Notes under the pieces: model-generated
The model's input: only the letters and a program-made list of their open reading frames with translations
Told to the model about the DNA's origin: nothing
Database searches by the model: none
Made by a program: the position numbers and the translations under genes
Shown: in pieces, positions 1 through 9,200 of the stretch
How positions within the stretch are numbered: the first letter of the stretch is position 1
How the letters are laid out: each line of letters starts with the position of its first letter
Source: Terracoccus sp. 273MFTsu3.1
Lineage (GTDB): Bacteria > Actinomycetota > Actinomycetes > Actinomycetales > Dermatophilaceae
NCBI RefSeq assembly: GCF_000383675.1
Contig: NZ_KB911827.1
Coordinates: forward strand, 62,001-126,000
Reading direction: 5' to 3'
Length of the DNA: 64,000 nt

Positions 1-15
1 GGCGAAAGGCGCCTG

Positions 16-369
16 ATGTCCACCACGGAGAACCCGTATGCCGGCCAGGGCCCGGTGCTGCTCGACATCGGCGACGACGTCGGGGCCCTCGTCGTCGCGA
101 TGCCGGCCGCCACCGACGGGGTCGAGGTCGAGATCCGCCCGGCAGGCAGCACGGAGCGCGGAGGCGCAGCCTCCCACCACCACCCCCACGTGGCGGTCGT
201 GGGTCGGCCGAACGGCGGGAGCATCGCGTACACCCTCATCTACCCGAGCGTGACCGCCGGAGACTACGAGCTCGCGCCGCTGCCGGTGGGGGAGGTCGTC
301 ATGTCCGTCACGGTCCGGGGCGGCCAGGTCACGAGAGCCACCTGGCCGGATGAGGCCGTGCCGCCCTGA
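16..369 (+). CDS. Small conserved protein of unknown function
   Basis: This 117-aa protein has no signal peptide or membrane segment. It is a soluble, beta-rich-looking chain with a His cluster (SHHHPH, near residues 53-58). I do not recognise a named family and assign no function. The start ATG overlaps a TGA (TGATG, positions 14-18) that would close an upstream frame ending in AKGA. An AAAGG stretch lies about 7 nt before the ATG. The gene may therefore be the translationally coupled last member of an operon that begins outside the window. Confidence 0.7.
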   Translation: MSTTENPYAGQGPVLLDIGDDVGALVVAMPAATDGVEVEIRPAGSTERGGAASHHHPHVAVVGRPNGGSIAYTLIYPSVTAGDYELAPLPVGEVVMSVTVRGGQVTRATWPDEAVPP

Positions 370-427
370 GCAAGGGTCGCCGCGCGGAGCGGTCGGTTCG
401 ACCCGGGACGGCGCTCGGACGACGGTG

Positions 428-895
428 TCAGAGCCGGAGCTCCATGCGGTGCTCCGGCGGCTCGTCGACCGGCCACCCCTCGGGGACGCCGGCGTCGACG
501 AACCCGGCGCGTGCGTACGCCCTGCGGGCGCCGACGTTGTCGCTGCGGACCATGAGGTAGGTCGACCGGCCCTGATCAGCAGCCCAGCCCACCACCGCCC
601 CGACGAGCCGTCCCGCGAGCCCCGTGCCCCTTGCTGATGGATCGACCCACATCGAGATGAGCTCGACCCAGTCCGGTCCCGCCGGTTGTCCGCTGACGAC
701 ACCGACGTCTGTCGTCCCGTCGTGCGCCAGGAGGGTCAGCGGAACCTGCGTCAGTCGGGACCGCCAGCGTTCAGCAGGGGCGTCGACCCAGTCGGCGTAG
801 CGCGAGCCGAAGGCGGCCGGAGCGTCGGACAACGACCTGAGCCGAACGGCTCGGAACCGCTCCCAGTCGTCTGCTCCGATGCGCGTCACCTCCAC
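428..895 (-). CDS. GNAT-family N-acetyltransferase
   Basis: The 155-aa protein has the usual GNAT size and layout. An N-terminal alpha/beta half is followed by the acetyl-CoA motif region VDPSARGTGLAGRLV (about residues 89-103), which contains the R/Q-x-x-G-x-G/A type loop. The late motif NVGARRAYARAGF (about residues 120-132) is the typical GNAT C-terminal signature. The substrate cannot be told from sequence. It is a cytosolic single-gene unit facing away from serA, and 213 bp of apparent shared promoter region separates the two. Confidence 0.85.
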   Translation of the reverse strand: MEVTRIGADDWERFRAVRLRSLSDAPAAFGSRYADWVDAPAERWRSRLTQVPLTLLAHDGTTDVGVVSGQPAGPDWVELISMWVDPSARGTGLAGRLVGAVVGWAADQGRSTYLMVRSDNVGARRAYARAGFVDAGVPEGWPVDEPPEHRMELRL

Positions 896-1108
896 TCGGC
901 GAACCTAGCAAGTGCACGAGAGCGGGCACACACGGCGCGTGAGGAGGGGGACGGGGAGGCGACCTTTCCAACTGGTGGCCACGTGAGCCCGACCAGAGCA
1001 TGCGTGACACCATCGGGTCGGTCGACCCCGGTGTGGCACGCGCGCTCGAACCGCAGCCCACCGACCCGCTAGCACCACAAACCGTCCTGCCCGGACAAGG
1101 AGGCGCCC

Positions 1109-2308
1109 GTGAAGGTCCTGCTGCTGGAGAACGTGCACCCCGTCGCCGTCGAGGCCTTTCGAAGCAACGGCCACGACGTCGAGGTCCGGTCCGGATCCCT
1201 CACCGAGGGCGAGCTCATCGACGCTCTGGCCGGCGTCTCGCTGCTGGGGATCCGGTCCAACACCAAGGTCACCCAGCGTGTGCTCGCAGCCGCCGAGGAC
1301 CTCGTCGCCGTCGGGTGCTTCTGCATCGGGACCAACCAGGTCGACCTCCCTGCGGCAGCCGCGCACGGGGTCCCGGTCTTCAACGCCCCCTTCTCGAACA
1401 CGAGGAGCGTCGTCGAGCTGGTCATCGGCGAGATGCTCGCCCTGGCCCGTCGTCTGCCCGAGAAGACCCAGCGCATGCACGACGGGATCTGGGACAAGTC
1501 CGCGCGGGGGAGCCACGAGACGCGCGGCCAGACCCTCGGGATCGTCGGCTACGGCAACATCGGCACCCAGCTGTCCAACGTCGCCGAGGCCATCGGCCTC
1601 CACGTCGTCTTCTACGACACGGCAGACCGGCTCGCGCACGGGAACGCCCGGCGCCTCGGCTCGCTGGAGCAGCTGCTCGCTGAGTCCGACATCGTCAGCC
1701 TCCACGTCGACGGTCGACCCGGCAACGCCGGCCTCTTCGGCGACGAGCAGTTCTCGCTCATGAAGCCCGGCTCGGTGTTCATCAACGCCTCGCGGGGCAT
1801 GGTCGTCGACGACCAGGCGCTGCGCGCCCACATCCTGTCCGGTCACCTCTCCGGTGCTGCCATCGACGTGTTCCCGTCCGAGCCGAAGGCCCAGGGCGAC
1901 CCGTTCGAGTCACCGCTGCGAGGCCTCGACAACGTCATCCTCACCCCCCACGTGGGTGGCTCGACCCAGGAGGCGCAGGAGGAGATCGGGTCGTTCGTCG
2001 CGGCCAAGCTGCTCGGCTTCGTGCAGTCCGGGGTCACCTCCCTGTCGGTGAACCTTCCGGAGGTGGCGGCGCCGCCGGCCGACGGCGGTTTCCGGGCCGG
2101 GTACCTCCACCACAACGTGCGCGGGGTGCTGGCCTCGATCAACCGGACGCTCTCCGAGGCCGGTGCCAACATCACCGGGCAGTCGCTCTCGACCCGCGGT
2201 GAGCTCGGCTACGTCATCACCGACACCGACGTGGCCCTCTCTGAAGAGACCCTGGAGCGGCTGCGGCAGCTCGAGGAGACCGTCTGGCTCCGGACCTGGG
2301 CGACCTGA
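1109..2308 (+). CDS. serA: D-3-phosphoglycerate dehydrogenase
   Basis: SerA oxidises 3-phosphoglycerate to 3-phosphohydroxypyruvate with NAD, the first step of serine synthesis. The 399-aa length fits the short form (E. coli type, about 410 aa) with one C-terminal ACT domain (about residues 330-399), the usual serine-feedback site. The Rossmann loop GIVGYGNIG starts at residue 144. The D-2-hydroxyacid dehydrogenase catalytic set is visible: Arg229 (NASRG), Glu258 (PSEP) and His281 (TPHVGG). The GTG start has a strong AAGGAGG five nt upstream. The gene is monocistronic and is followed by a GC-rich hairpin. Confidence 0.94.
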   Translation: MKVLLLENVHPVAVEAFRSNGHDVEVRSGSLTEGELIDALAGVSLLGIRSNTKVTQRVLAAAEDLVAVGCFCIGTNQVDLPAAAAHGVPVFNAPFSNTRSVVELVIGEMLALARRLPEKTQRMHDGIWDKSARGSHETRGQTLGIVGYGNIGTQLSNVAEAIGLHVVFYDTADRLAHGNARRLGSLEQLLAESDIVSLHVDGRPGNAGLFGDEQFSLMKPGSVFINASRGMVVDDQALRAHILSGHLSGAAIDVFPSEPKAQGDPFESPLRGLDNVILTPHVGGSTQEAQEEIGSFVAAKLLGFVQSGVTSLSVNLPEVAAPPADGGFRAGYLHHNVRGVLASINRTLSEAGANITGQSLSTRGELGYVITDTDVALSEETLERLRQLEETVWLRTWAT

Positions 2309-2311
2309 CGG

Positions 2312-2365
2312 CCGTCCCCGGCCCCGGGCAGCGGCGCCCGGCGGCCCCGGCCTCCGCGGGGACGG
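2312..2365 (+). terminator. Compound GC hairpin after serA
   Basis: CCGTCCCCG (2312-2320) pairs with CGGGGACGG (2357-2365), and an inner CCGGGC/GCCCGG stem lies between them. It begins 4 nt after the serA stop. No U-tract follows, which is common in actinobacteria. Confidence 0.55.
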
Positions 2366-2504
2366 AACCGGCATCCGATCGAAGTGCCCGAATCGTCCCG
2401 GTCTGAGCCTCTGACCTGCGGATTCGTGAGACGCGGGGGCCCGCCGTCCGCATAATTTCTCAGTGAGGGGCTCGGGGGAGCCCGGAACCTGGGGGTGGGG
2501 ACGA

Positions 2505-3176
2505 ATGAGCGTGACACTGGGAGTGGGACCCCAGGTGGGGGTCCTGGAGGACTACGTCCGCGTGCTCGTGGTGGACGACCACCAGGCCGTGGCGTCGGCG
2601 ATGGCGCTGGCGATCGGCCTGCAGGCCGGGCTGGAGTGCATCGGCTCGGCGAACTGCGCCACAGAGGCACGCGCCTCCGTCGCCGCCCTGCGTCCGGACG
2701 TCATCGTCATGGACGTCAACCTCGGTGACGGGGACGGCATCGAGCTCGCTGCCGAGCTCATCCGCGAGGACCCGCGGCTGCGCGTCGTCGTGCTCACGGC
2801 CGACGTGGACCAGGCACTGCTCCGCCGCGCCGCCGACGCGGGCACGAGTGCCCTGCTGCTCAAGGACGGCACGCTGACGGAGCTCTTCGAGGCATTGCGT
2901 GGCTGCAAGGGCGACGGGTTCGTCGTGCATCCGCGGGTCCTGCGTGATCTCCTTCGCTGCCCGCCCGTCTCGAGCCACACGCCCCTGACCGTCCGGGAGA
3001 CCGAGGTGCTGATGCACCTGTCGGAGGGACACAACGTCGCGACGATCTCAGGACGTCTGGGGATCACCCGCCTCACGTGCCGGGGCTACGTCAAGAACAT
3101 CATGGTCAAGCTCAACGCACACTCGCAGCTCGAGGCGGTCGTGACCGCCCGGCGGTTCGGACTGATCGGCCCCTGA
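2505..3176 (+). CDS. NarL/FixJ-family response regulator
   Basis: The 223-aa two-component output protein has an N-terminal receiver domain (phospho-acceptor Asp70 in VMDVN, conserved Lys120 in LLLKDG) and a C-terminal LuxR-type helix-turn-helix (about residues 160-222, starting TVRETEVL). It binds DNA when phosphorylated, most likely by the kinase encoded directly downstream. I chose ATG 2505, which follows a GGGGTGGGG stretch. A GTG at 2463 in the same frame would add 14 low-complexity residues before the receiver. The targets cannot be read from sequence, but the next large locus is the SARP/peroxidase block. Confidence 0.88.
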   Translation: MSVTLGVGPQVGVLEDYVRVLVVDDHQAVASAMALAIGLQAGLECIGSANCATEARASVAALRPDVIVMDVNLGDGDGIELAAELIREDPRLRVVVLTADVDQALLRRAADAGTSALLLKDGTLTELFEALRGCKGDGFVVHPRVLRDLLRCPPVSSHTPLTVRETEVLMHLSEGHNVATISGRLGITRLTCRGYVKNIMVKLNAHSQLEAVVTARRFGLIGP

Positions 3177-3205
3177 CCGTGCGCCTGCGACCCCGAAGGT
3201 GGTCG

Positions 3206-4522
3206 ATGGGGGACTCTCGAACCGTCCGCGGCCGAGCCGTTCGACGCTTCCTGCTGTGGAGCCTCATCGCGTTGACGGTGTGCGCCGGCGGCGTCAGCCT
3301 GGCCGTCAAGGCTGCAGCCCGGGACATCGCGGTCCGCGACGCCAGCACGCACGGGATCTCCTTCGCGCGCGACGTCGTCGCGCCGCTCATCACGATGGCC
3401 GTCCGCCGGGGTGACCCCGGCTCCGACCGCATCCTCGATGCCGTCGTGGGCAGCCCACTGCGTGACGACTCCCTCGTGCGGATCAAGGTCTGGGACGTGG
3501 GCGGCCGGGTCATCTGGTCGGATGTGCACGAGCTGCACGGCGAGACCTTCACCCTCGAGCCCGAGGAGGCCGCCCTCTTCGGGACCACCTCGTCGGTGGC
3601 GAGCCTCTCGGACCTCTCGAAGGAGGAGAACCAGCACGAGCAGGGGTTCGACGAGCTCCTGGAGGTGTACGCGGGGGCCGTCGACTCCGACGGGAAGCCG
3701 ATCCTCGTCGAGTCGTACTGGTCGAGTGACCGGATCGTCCGCGACGAGATCGTCATCTCGACCCGCATCCTGCCCCTCGCGATCGGCGCGCTCGTCCTCT
3801 TCATCCTGACGGTCATCCCGTTGGCCCTGTCCCTCGCCCGGCGCGTCGACCAGGCGCAGGCAGAACGGTCGTCACTGCTGCGCCATGCGCTGGCCGCCTC
3901 CGACGTGGAGCGTCGCAAGATCTCGCGCGAGCTGCACGACGGGCTCATCCAGGACCTGACGAGCCTCGGCTACTCGCTGCCCGCGGTCGCGGCGGAGCTC
4001 CCGCCCCAGTCGACCTCCGCGCGCGGGGTGCTCGAGTCGGTGGGCCGACGGCTGCAGGGTGACATCGCCTCGCTGCGAGGACTGCTCACCGACCTCTACC
4101 CGGTCGGTCTCGCCCGCGAGGGGCTCGAGGCTGCCGTCGAGCAGCTCGCGCAACCCCTGCGGGCAGAGGGGATCGGGGTCACGATCGACGTCGACGGACG
4201 TCTCAAGGAGATCTCGGCCGAGGCCACCCAGTTCGCGTACCACGTCGTGCGGGAAGGCCTGCGCAACGTCGCGAAGCACGCCCACGCTCGGACCGTGTCC
4301 GTCGTCGCCACCGTCGACGGCAGCGACGTCGTGGTGACCGTCGACGACGACGGCGTGGGGGGCCCCTTCCCCGCGCCGGCGAAGGGGCACCTCGGACTGC
4401 GCCTGCTTCAGGACGACGTCGCTGACATCGGCGGCGAGGTCAGCCTGGGCGCCCGGCCCGGTGGCGGATCGCGGCTGCACGCCCGCTTCCCCCAGAGGTT
4501 CGCCTGGTCCTGGGCCCCCTGA
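3206..4522 (+). CDS. HisKA_3-type sensor histidine kinase
   Basis: This 438-aa membrane kinase pairs with the upstream NarL-type regulator. One TM helix lies near residues 15-37, followed by an extracytoplasmic sensor of about 150 aa and a second TM near 190-212. The dimerisation/phospho-acceptor helix (RELHDG, His244) and an HATPase_c domain (N box around Asn354, then DDDGVGG and GHLGLRLL) follow. ATG 3206 has GAAGGTGG just upstream. GTG 3179, overlapping nothing and 2 nt after the regulator stop, is an equally legal start that adds 9 residues. The sensed signal is unknown. Confidence 0.88.
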   Translation: MGDSRTVRGRAVRRFLLWSLIALTVCAGGVSLAVKAAARDIAVRDASTHGISFARDVVAPLITMAVRRGDPGSDRILDAVVGSPLRDDSLVRIKVWDVGGRVIWSDVHELHGETFTLEPEEAALFGTTSSVASLSDLSKEENQHEQGFDELLEVYAGAVDSDGKPILVESYWSSDRIVRDEIVISTRILPLAIGALVLFILTVIPLALSLARRVDQAQAERSSLLRHALAASDVERRKISRELHDGLIQDLTSLGYSLPAVAAELPPQSTSARGVLESVGRRLQGDIASLRGLLTDLYPVGLAREGLEAAVEQLAQPLRAEGIGVTIDVDGRLKEISAEATQFAYHVVREGLRNVAKHAHARTVSVVATVDGSDVVVTVDDDGVGGPFPAPAKGHLGLRLLQDDVADIGGEVSLGARPGGGSRLHARFPQRFAWSWAP

Positions 4523-5056
4523 GGGCGTCCGCCTCCGGGTTGAGGGCGGCGGGTCATGGCGCACCCCCCATATAGGGGGTTGACGGCACCCCCAAGGAGG
4601 GTCGAGCGGGGCCCCCTCTTCGGCACTGTTGTGGCACAAGGGCGCTCAGCACCATGGATGCATGGGGAACAAGCAGTTCGGGTGGGGGCACCGACAGGGG
4701 AGCGGACGACGTCGACGTGTCGCGGACGACACGTCGTCGATCCGGGGGCGGTGCGCGGGCCGGCCGGATCTCGCGAGGGAGTGCCCAATCATCACTGAGG
4801 AGACGGGGCCGTCGTCGACGGCCGCCGGCCTCCTGTTCGTGACCGCGGGCGCACCCGCGGTCAGAGTCGTGACTCTCACGGCAGACGGCGTTGCGACGAC
4901 AGGCGGCTCGATCTCCCCCGTCCGTCCCGGGCGTGCCGGTCACGTCACGCACTGCGCCGATGCAACCCCCACGTGGGAGTCCCGCGGCGGCCGGTCAGGT
5001 CGGCGGTGTGGCCGTCGGCCTGACCGTGCCGCTGTCACCGTCGACGGGGCGCGGAC
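4523..5056. other. 534-bp gene-free intergenic region with three palindromes
   Basis: Several open frames cross this stretch, but none has credible composition, ribosome site or recognisable domain, so I call it non-coding. It holds a GC-tract dyad (4562-4579, listed separately), a 10-bp perfect hairpin CGACGTGTCG/CGACACGTCG with a CGGA loop (4713-4736), and the palindrome CCCACGTGGG (4969-4978). It lies between the sensor kinase and the SARP gene, so it probably carries the SARP promoter and its operators. Confidence 0.6.
4562..4579. promoter_or_regulatory. GC-tract dyad ACCCCC-N6-GGGGGT
   Basis: ACCCCC and GGGGGT flank CATATA. C/G tracts flanking a short A+T centre are the shape of CsoR/RcnR-family metal-repressor operators, and a copper-related block lies downstream. 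A TTGACG and a further ACCCCC copy follow directly. It could instead be a rho-independent terminator for the kinase gene ending 39 bp before. No CsoR gene is in the window. Confidence 0.4.
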
Positions 5057-6088
5057 ATGAGCATCCACGTGGCGCGCCCCCTCACGGCGGCGCCGACCGG
5101 CCGACGTCCCGGCACGGCCGCGGTGCAGGTCAGCCTGCTCGGCGGCCTGCACGTGCGCGTCGGCACCGCCGTCCTCGGGCCGCGTCAGCTCGGTGGGGTC
5201 AAGCCCCGCCACCTGCTCATCGCCCTCGCGGTCGCCCGCGGCGTCCCCGTCTCGAAGGAGCAGCTGGTCTCGATCCTGTGGGGCGACGACCGGCCAGCCG
5301 CGTCGACGGCGACGCTCGAGTCCTACGTCTGCGTCCTGCGCAAGCACCTCCAGGTGCCGGGCGCTCCTCGGCAGGGGACGATCATGACCCGCGCCGGCTG
5401 CTACTTCCTCGACCTGGACCAGGTCGACCTCGACGTCACGGCGCTCGCCCGTGACGTCGGACGTGTCCTCCACCCGAGCGTCCGGGCGGAGGTGGCCCTG
5501 CCCCTGCTGCGCCGGACCCTTGCCCTCGCCAGGACCCCGCTGCTGCCGGACGAGGCGAGCGCCCTCTGGCTGGACGAGGCGCGCGCGGAGCACGAGCGCA
5601 TGACGAGCGAGTGGCTCGTCGCCGCCGCGGAGAAGGTCGTCGACCTTGCACCCGGTGATGCGACCCGCTGGGCCCGTCAGGCCATCGAGTCCGACCCGCT
5701 CGACGAGGGTGCCTGGTACGCCTACCTGCACAGCAAGGACGTCTCTGGGCACCACGCAGAGGGCCTCCGGGCGTATGCCCGGTGTCGCAGGGTCTTCGCC
5801 GACGAGCTCGGGTGTGCGCCCGGGCCGCGGCTGCAGGAGATGTACGGGCGGCTGCTCGGAGGCCCCGCTGCGGGCGACTCCGAGCTCGAGGGCCTCATCG
5901 AGGCCGTCGTCCGCCTGCACCGGGTCTCTCGCGGCGGATTCGCCGACGGGGACGTCCCTCACGCCGGCCCCGACTCCGGGACCGGCCGCCGGGGCCCGGC
6001 TGCCGACGAAGCCCGACGCACGCTCGCCGCCCTGGTGCGGTGCGCGTCCTCGGCGCCATCACGACCGATCCGTTCGGCCAGCGCATGA
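5057..6088 (+). CDS. SARP-family transcriptional regulator (OmpR-type DNA-binding plus BTAD)
   Basis: The 343-aa protein starts with an OmpR-like winged-helix domain (about residues 22-100; GVKPRHLLIALAV, LESYVCVLRKHL). A bacterial transcriptional activation domain follows (about 107-265; WLDEARAEHERMTSEWL and RRVFADELGCAPGPRLQ). This is the minimal SARP architecture, without NB-ARC or TPR extension. SARPs activate nearby operons by binding heptamer direct repeats with 11-bp period. It lies 157 bp upstream of the giant heme-peroxidase gene in the same orientation and is the natural candidate to control it. The C-terminal 65 residues are low complexity. Confidence 0.85.
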   Translation: MSIHVARPLTAAPTGRRPGTAAVQVSLLGGLHVRVGTAVLGPRQLGGVKPRHLLIALAVARGVPVSKEQLVSILWGDDRPAASTATLESYVCVLRKHLQVPGAPRQGTIMTRAGCYFLDLDQVDLDVTALARDVGRVLHPSVRAEVALPLLRRTLALARTPLLPDEASALWLDEARAEHERMTSEWLVAAAEKVVDLAPGDATRWARQAIESDPLDEGAWYAYLHSKDVSGHHAEGLRAYARCRRVFADELGCAPGPRLQEMYGRLLGGPAAGDSELEGLIEAVVRLHRVSRGGFADGDVPHAGPDSGTGRRGPAADEARRTLAALVRCASSAPSRPIRSASA

Positions 6089-6245
6089 CGCCCGGGAGCC
6101 CCGGGCGGCAGCGCTCTCCGGGAGTCACGACGTGCCGGCACGAGGTGCCGGCCCGACGCACTCCCATTCCGTTCCACACGCACTCATCGGGTCTGCACAG
6201 GACCACGTCGGGGACACCAACAACAACTCACGAGGCAGGTGTGCA

Positions 6246-9200
6246 ATGAAACGCTCAACCGGCAACTCTCCCGGGCGGATTCACGCCCGGATCTTCGACG
6301 TGGACGCTCGTCGGTCCGCGCACCGGGCGGGGCCGCAGTCACTAGCGGCCCGGTTCCGGTGGGTGGCGGCGGGCGTCGCGTTCGTCGTGCCCTTCGCCAT
6401 GGTCGTGCCGCTGGCCGTCACGTCCGCGCAGGCGGCTCCCGCACCCGCGGGCAACGGCTTCGTGGTGACGGCCTCCGACATCGCCTACATCCTCAAGCAG
6501 ATCAAGATCGCCGAGCGCCACTCGGCGACCCAGACCGCGTCGAACCGATGTGGCACGTTGGTGGGCCCCGGCCCTGACCAGGTCCCCGACCGGCTGACCT
6601 CATACGGGCTCCGCACCGTCGACGGCTCGTGCAACAACCTCTTCGCCGGGCGTGAGACGTTCGCGGCCGCCGATGTCCCGTTCCCGCGACTGACGACACC
6701 GGACTTCCGGGCGGCAGAAGCGAACCCGCCACTGTTCGGGCCGCCCGTCGCCACGTCGTACGCCCAGAAGAAGGGCAACGTCTTCGACAGCCAGCCCCGC
6801 GTGGTCAGCAACCTCATCGTCGACCAGACCTCGACCAACCCGGCGGCCATCGCGGCGGCCGAGTTCCCGGTCCGGGCCCAGGGTGGCAACAAGGTCATCG
6901 CCTGCACGATCGACCCGACCCCGGCCGACCCGAACGGCACACCGGACAACTGCGTCCCGTCGCACAAGACGCTCTTCATCGAGAACGTCACGACGGACGT
7001 CGGCCTGTCCCCACCGTTCAACTCGGTCTTCACCTTCTTCGGCCAGTTCTTCGACCACGGCGTCGACCAGACGGTCAAGGGCGGCGGCACGGTCTTCGTC
7101 CCGCTCCGCGCCGACGACCCGCTGATAACGGCGGGGCCGGACGGCATACCCGGCAACGGTGACGAGGTGCCGGCCAACCAGGCCTTCATGGTCCTGACCC
7201 GCGCGCAGAACCAGCCGGGCCCGGACGGGATCCTCGGTGACAACCCGCTCACGCCCGTGGACGAGTCCGCCGACGACATCCAGAACGCGAACAACACCGA
7301 CAGCCCCTGGGTCGACCAGTCGCAGACGTACACGTCGCACAGCTCGCACCAGGTCTTCCTCCGCGAGTACACCAACATCGGCGGACGGCCCGTCTCGAAC
7401 GGCCGCTTCCTCGACGGTGGACCGGTCGGAGAGGCCTACCCGGGCTCGCCCGACGGCAGCGGTGGCCTCGCCACCTGGGCCGGCATCAAGAAGCAGGCGG
7501 CAGACATGCTCGGCCTGCGTCTCGTCGACACGGATGTCACGAACATCCCGATGATCGCCTCCGACCCCTACGGCAACTTCCTGCCCGGTCCGGCTCGTGG
7601 TCTCCCGCAGTACGTGACGACGGCCAACACCCTCGTCGAGGGCTGCCGCACCACCGACGTCGGCTGCACCGGCCCGGTGCCGGCGCCGGCCAACGTCCAG
7701 CACTTCGACACGCCGTTCCTCACCGACATCGCGCACAACGCCGACCCGTCCGGTGGACTCACACCTGACGGCGACAGCACCCCGTCGGCCGACTTCGCGA
7801 GCCAGCCCGCCGGCACCTACGACGACGAGCTGCTCAACTCGCACTTCATCTGTGGTGACGGTCGGTGCAACGAGAACATCGCCCTGTCCTCGATCCACCA
7901 GGTCTTCCACTCGGAGCACAACCGCCTGGTCGACGACATCGCCAACACGCTGAACAACAACCCGTCGCTCCTCGCCGACTTCCAGGCTCCGCACCGCCTC
8001 ACGGCCACGGGCCCGGACGTCAGCTACGGCTTCGGCGGACGCCTCTTCCAGGCCGCCCGCTTCGTGACGGAGATGGAGTACCAGCACCTCGTCTTCGAGG
8101 AGTTCGGTCGCAAGGTGCAGCCGGCGATCCGGCCGTTCCACGTCTACTCGCCTGACATGAACCCGGCCATCCAGGCCGAGTTCGCCCACGCCGTCTACCG
8201 GTTCGGCCACTCGATGCTCGACGACGACGTGGCGCGCACCACGACCGAGGCCAACGGCGCCAAGACGGACAACTCGCTGCCGCTGCTGACGGCGTTCCTC
8301 AACCCGCCCGAGTTCTTCGCGAGAACCCATGGCGCGAGTCCGACCTTCTACACCGCGCACGAGGCCGCGGGAGCCATCTTCATGGGCTCCTCCGACCAGG
8401 CCGGCAACGAGATCGACGAGTTCGTGACCGAGACCCTGCGCAACAACCTGCTGGGTCTGCCGCTCGACCTCCCGACGCTCAACATGACCCGCGCCAGGGA
8501 CGCCGGCATCCCGCGGCTCAACGACCTGCGCCGGCAGATCTTCGCGCAGACCAACGACGGCCAGCTGGCGCCCTATACCGACTGGACCGACTTCGGGCAG
8601 CACCTCAAGCACCCCGAGTCGTTGATCAACTTCGTCGCGGCCTACGGACGCCACCCGTCGATCCTCGCGGCCACGACGGCAGCCGCCAAGCGTGACGCTG
8701 CCCGGGCGATCGTCAACCCGCTCGCCACCGACGTCCCGCCGGCCGACGCCGCCGACTTCATGTTCGGTACCGGTACGTGGGTCAACGCCGGCGGTCGCAC
8801 GACCACCGGGGTGGACGACGTCGACCTGTGGGTCGGCGGTCTCGCCGAGGTGACGAACCTCTTCGGCGGCCTGCTGGGCTCGACCTTCAACTACGTCTTC
8901 CAGACGCAGATGGAGAGCCTGCAGGACGGCGACCGGTTCTACTACCTGCTCCGGACTCCCGGGATGAACCTCCGCACCCAGCTCGAGGGCAACTCCTTCT
9001 CCGAGATGATCCAGCGCAACACCGAGGGAACCAACACGCTCAAGGCCGACGCCTTCGCGACGGCTGACTGCAAGTTCCAGCTCGGCAACCTGGTCTCGCC
9101 CGCGACGAGCGGCGCCATCCTCGGTGCCGGTTCGGTGCAGGACGACCTGACCAGCACCGACTGCAACGAGAACCTTCTCTTGCTGCGGAAGGCCGACGGC

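Noticed and set aside
905-1846. A 313-codon minus-strand frame opposite serA
   Set aside because: Shadow of serA; no recognisable fold.
4554-5060. Several short frames in the gap before the SARP gene
   Set aside because: No ribosome site, no domain, overlapping in several frames; better explained as regulatory DNA.
6132-6151. GTGCCGG copies and the palindrome GTGCCGGCAC upstream of the peroxidase, considered as a SARP array
   Set aside because: Only two heptamer copies and the spacing is 13 bp, not 11.
5646-6245. N-terminal extension of the peroxidase frame by 200 codons
   Set aside because: It overlaps the SARP gene and would bury the signal peptide; ATG 6246 fits export.
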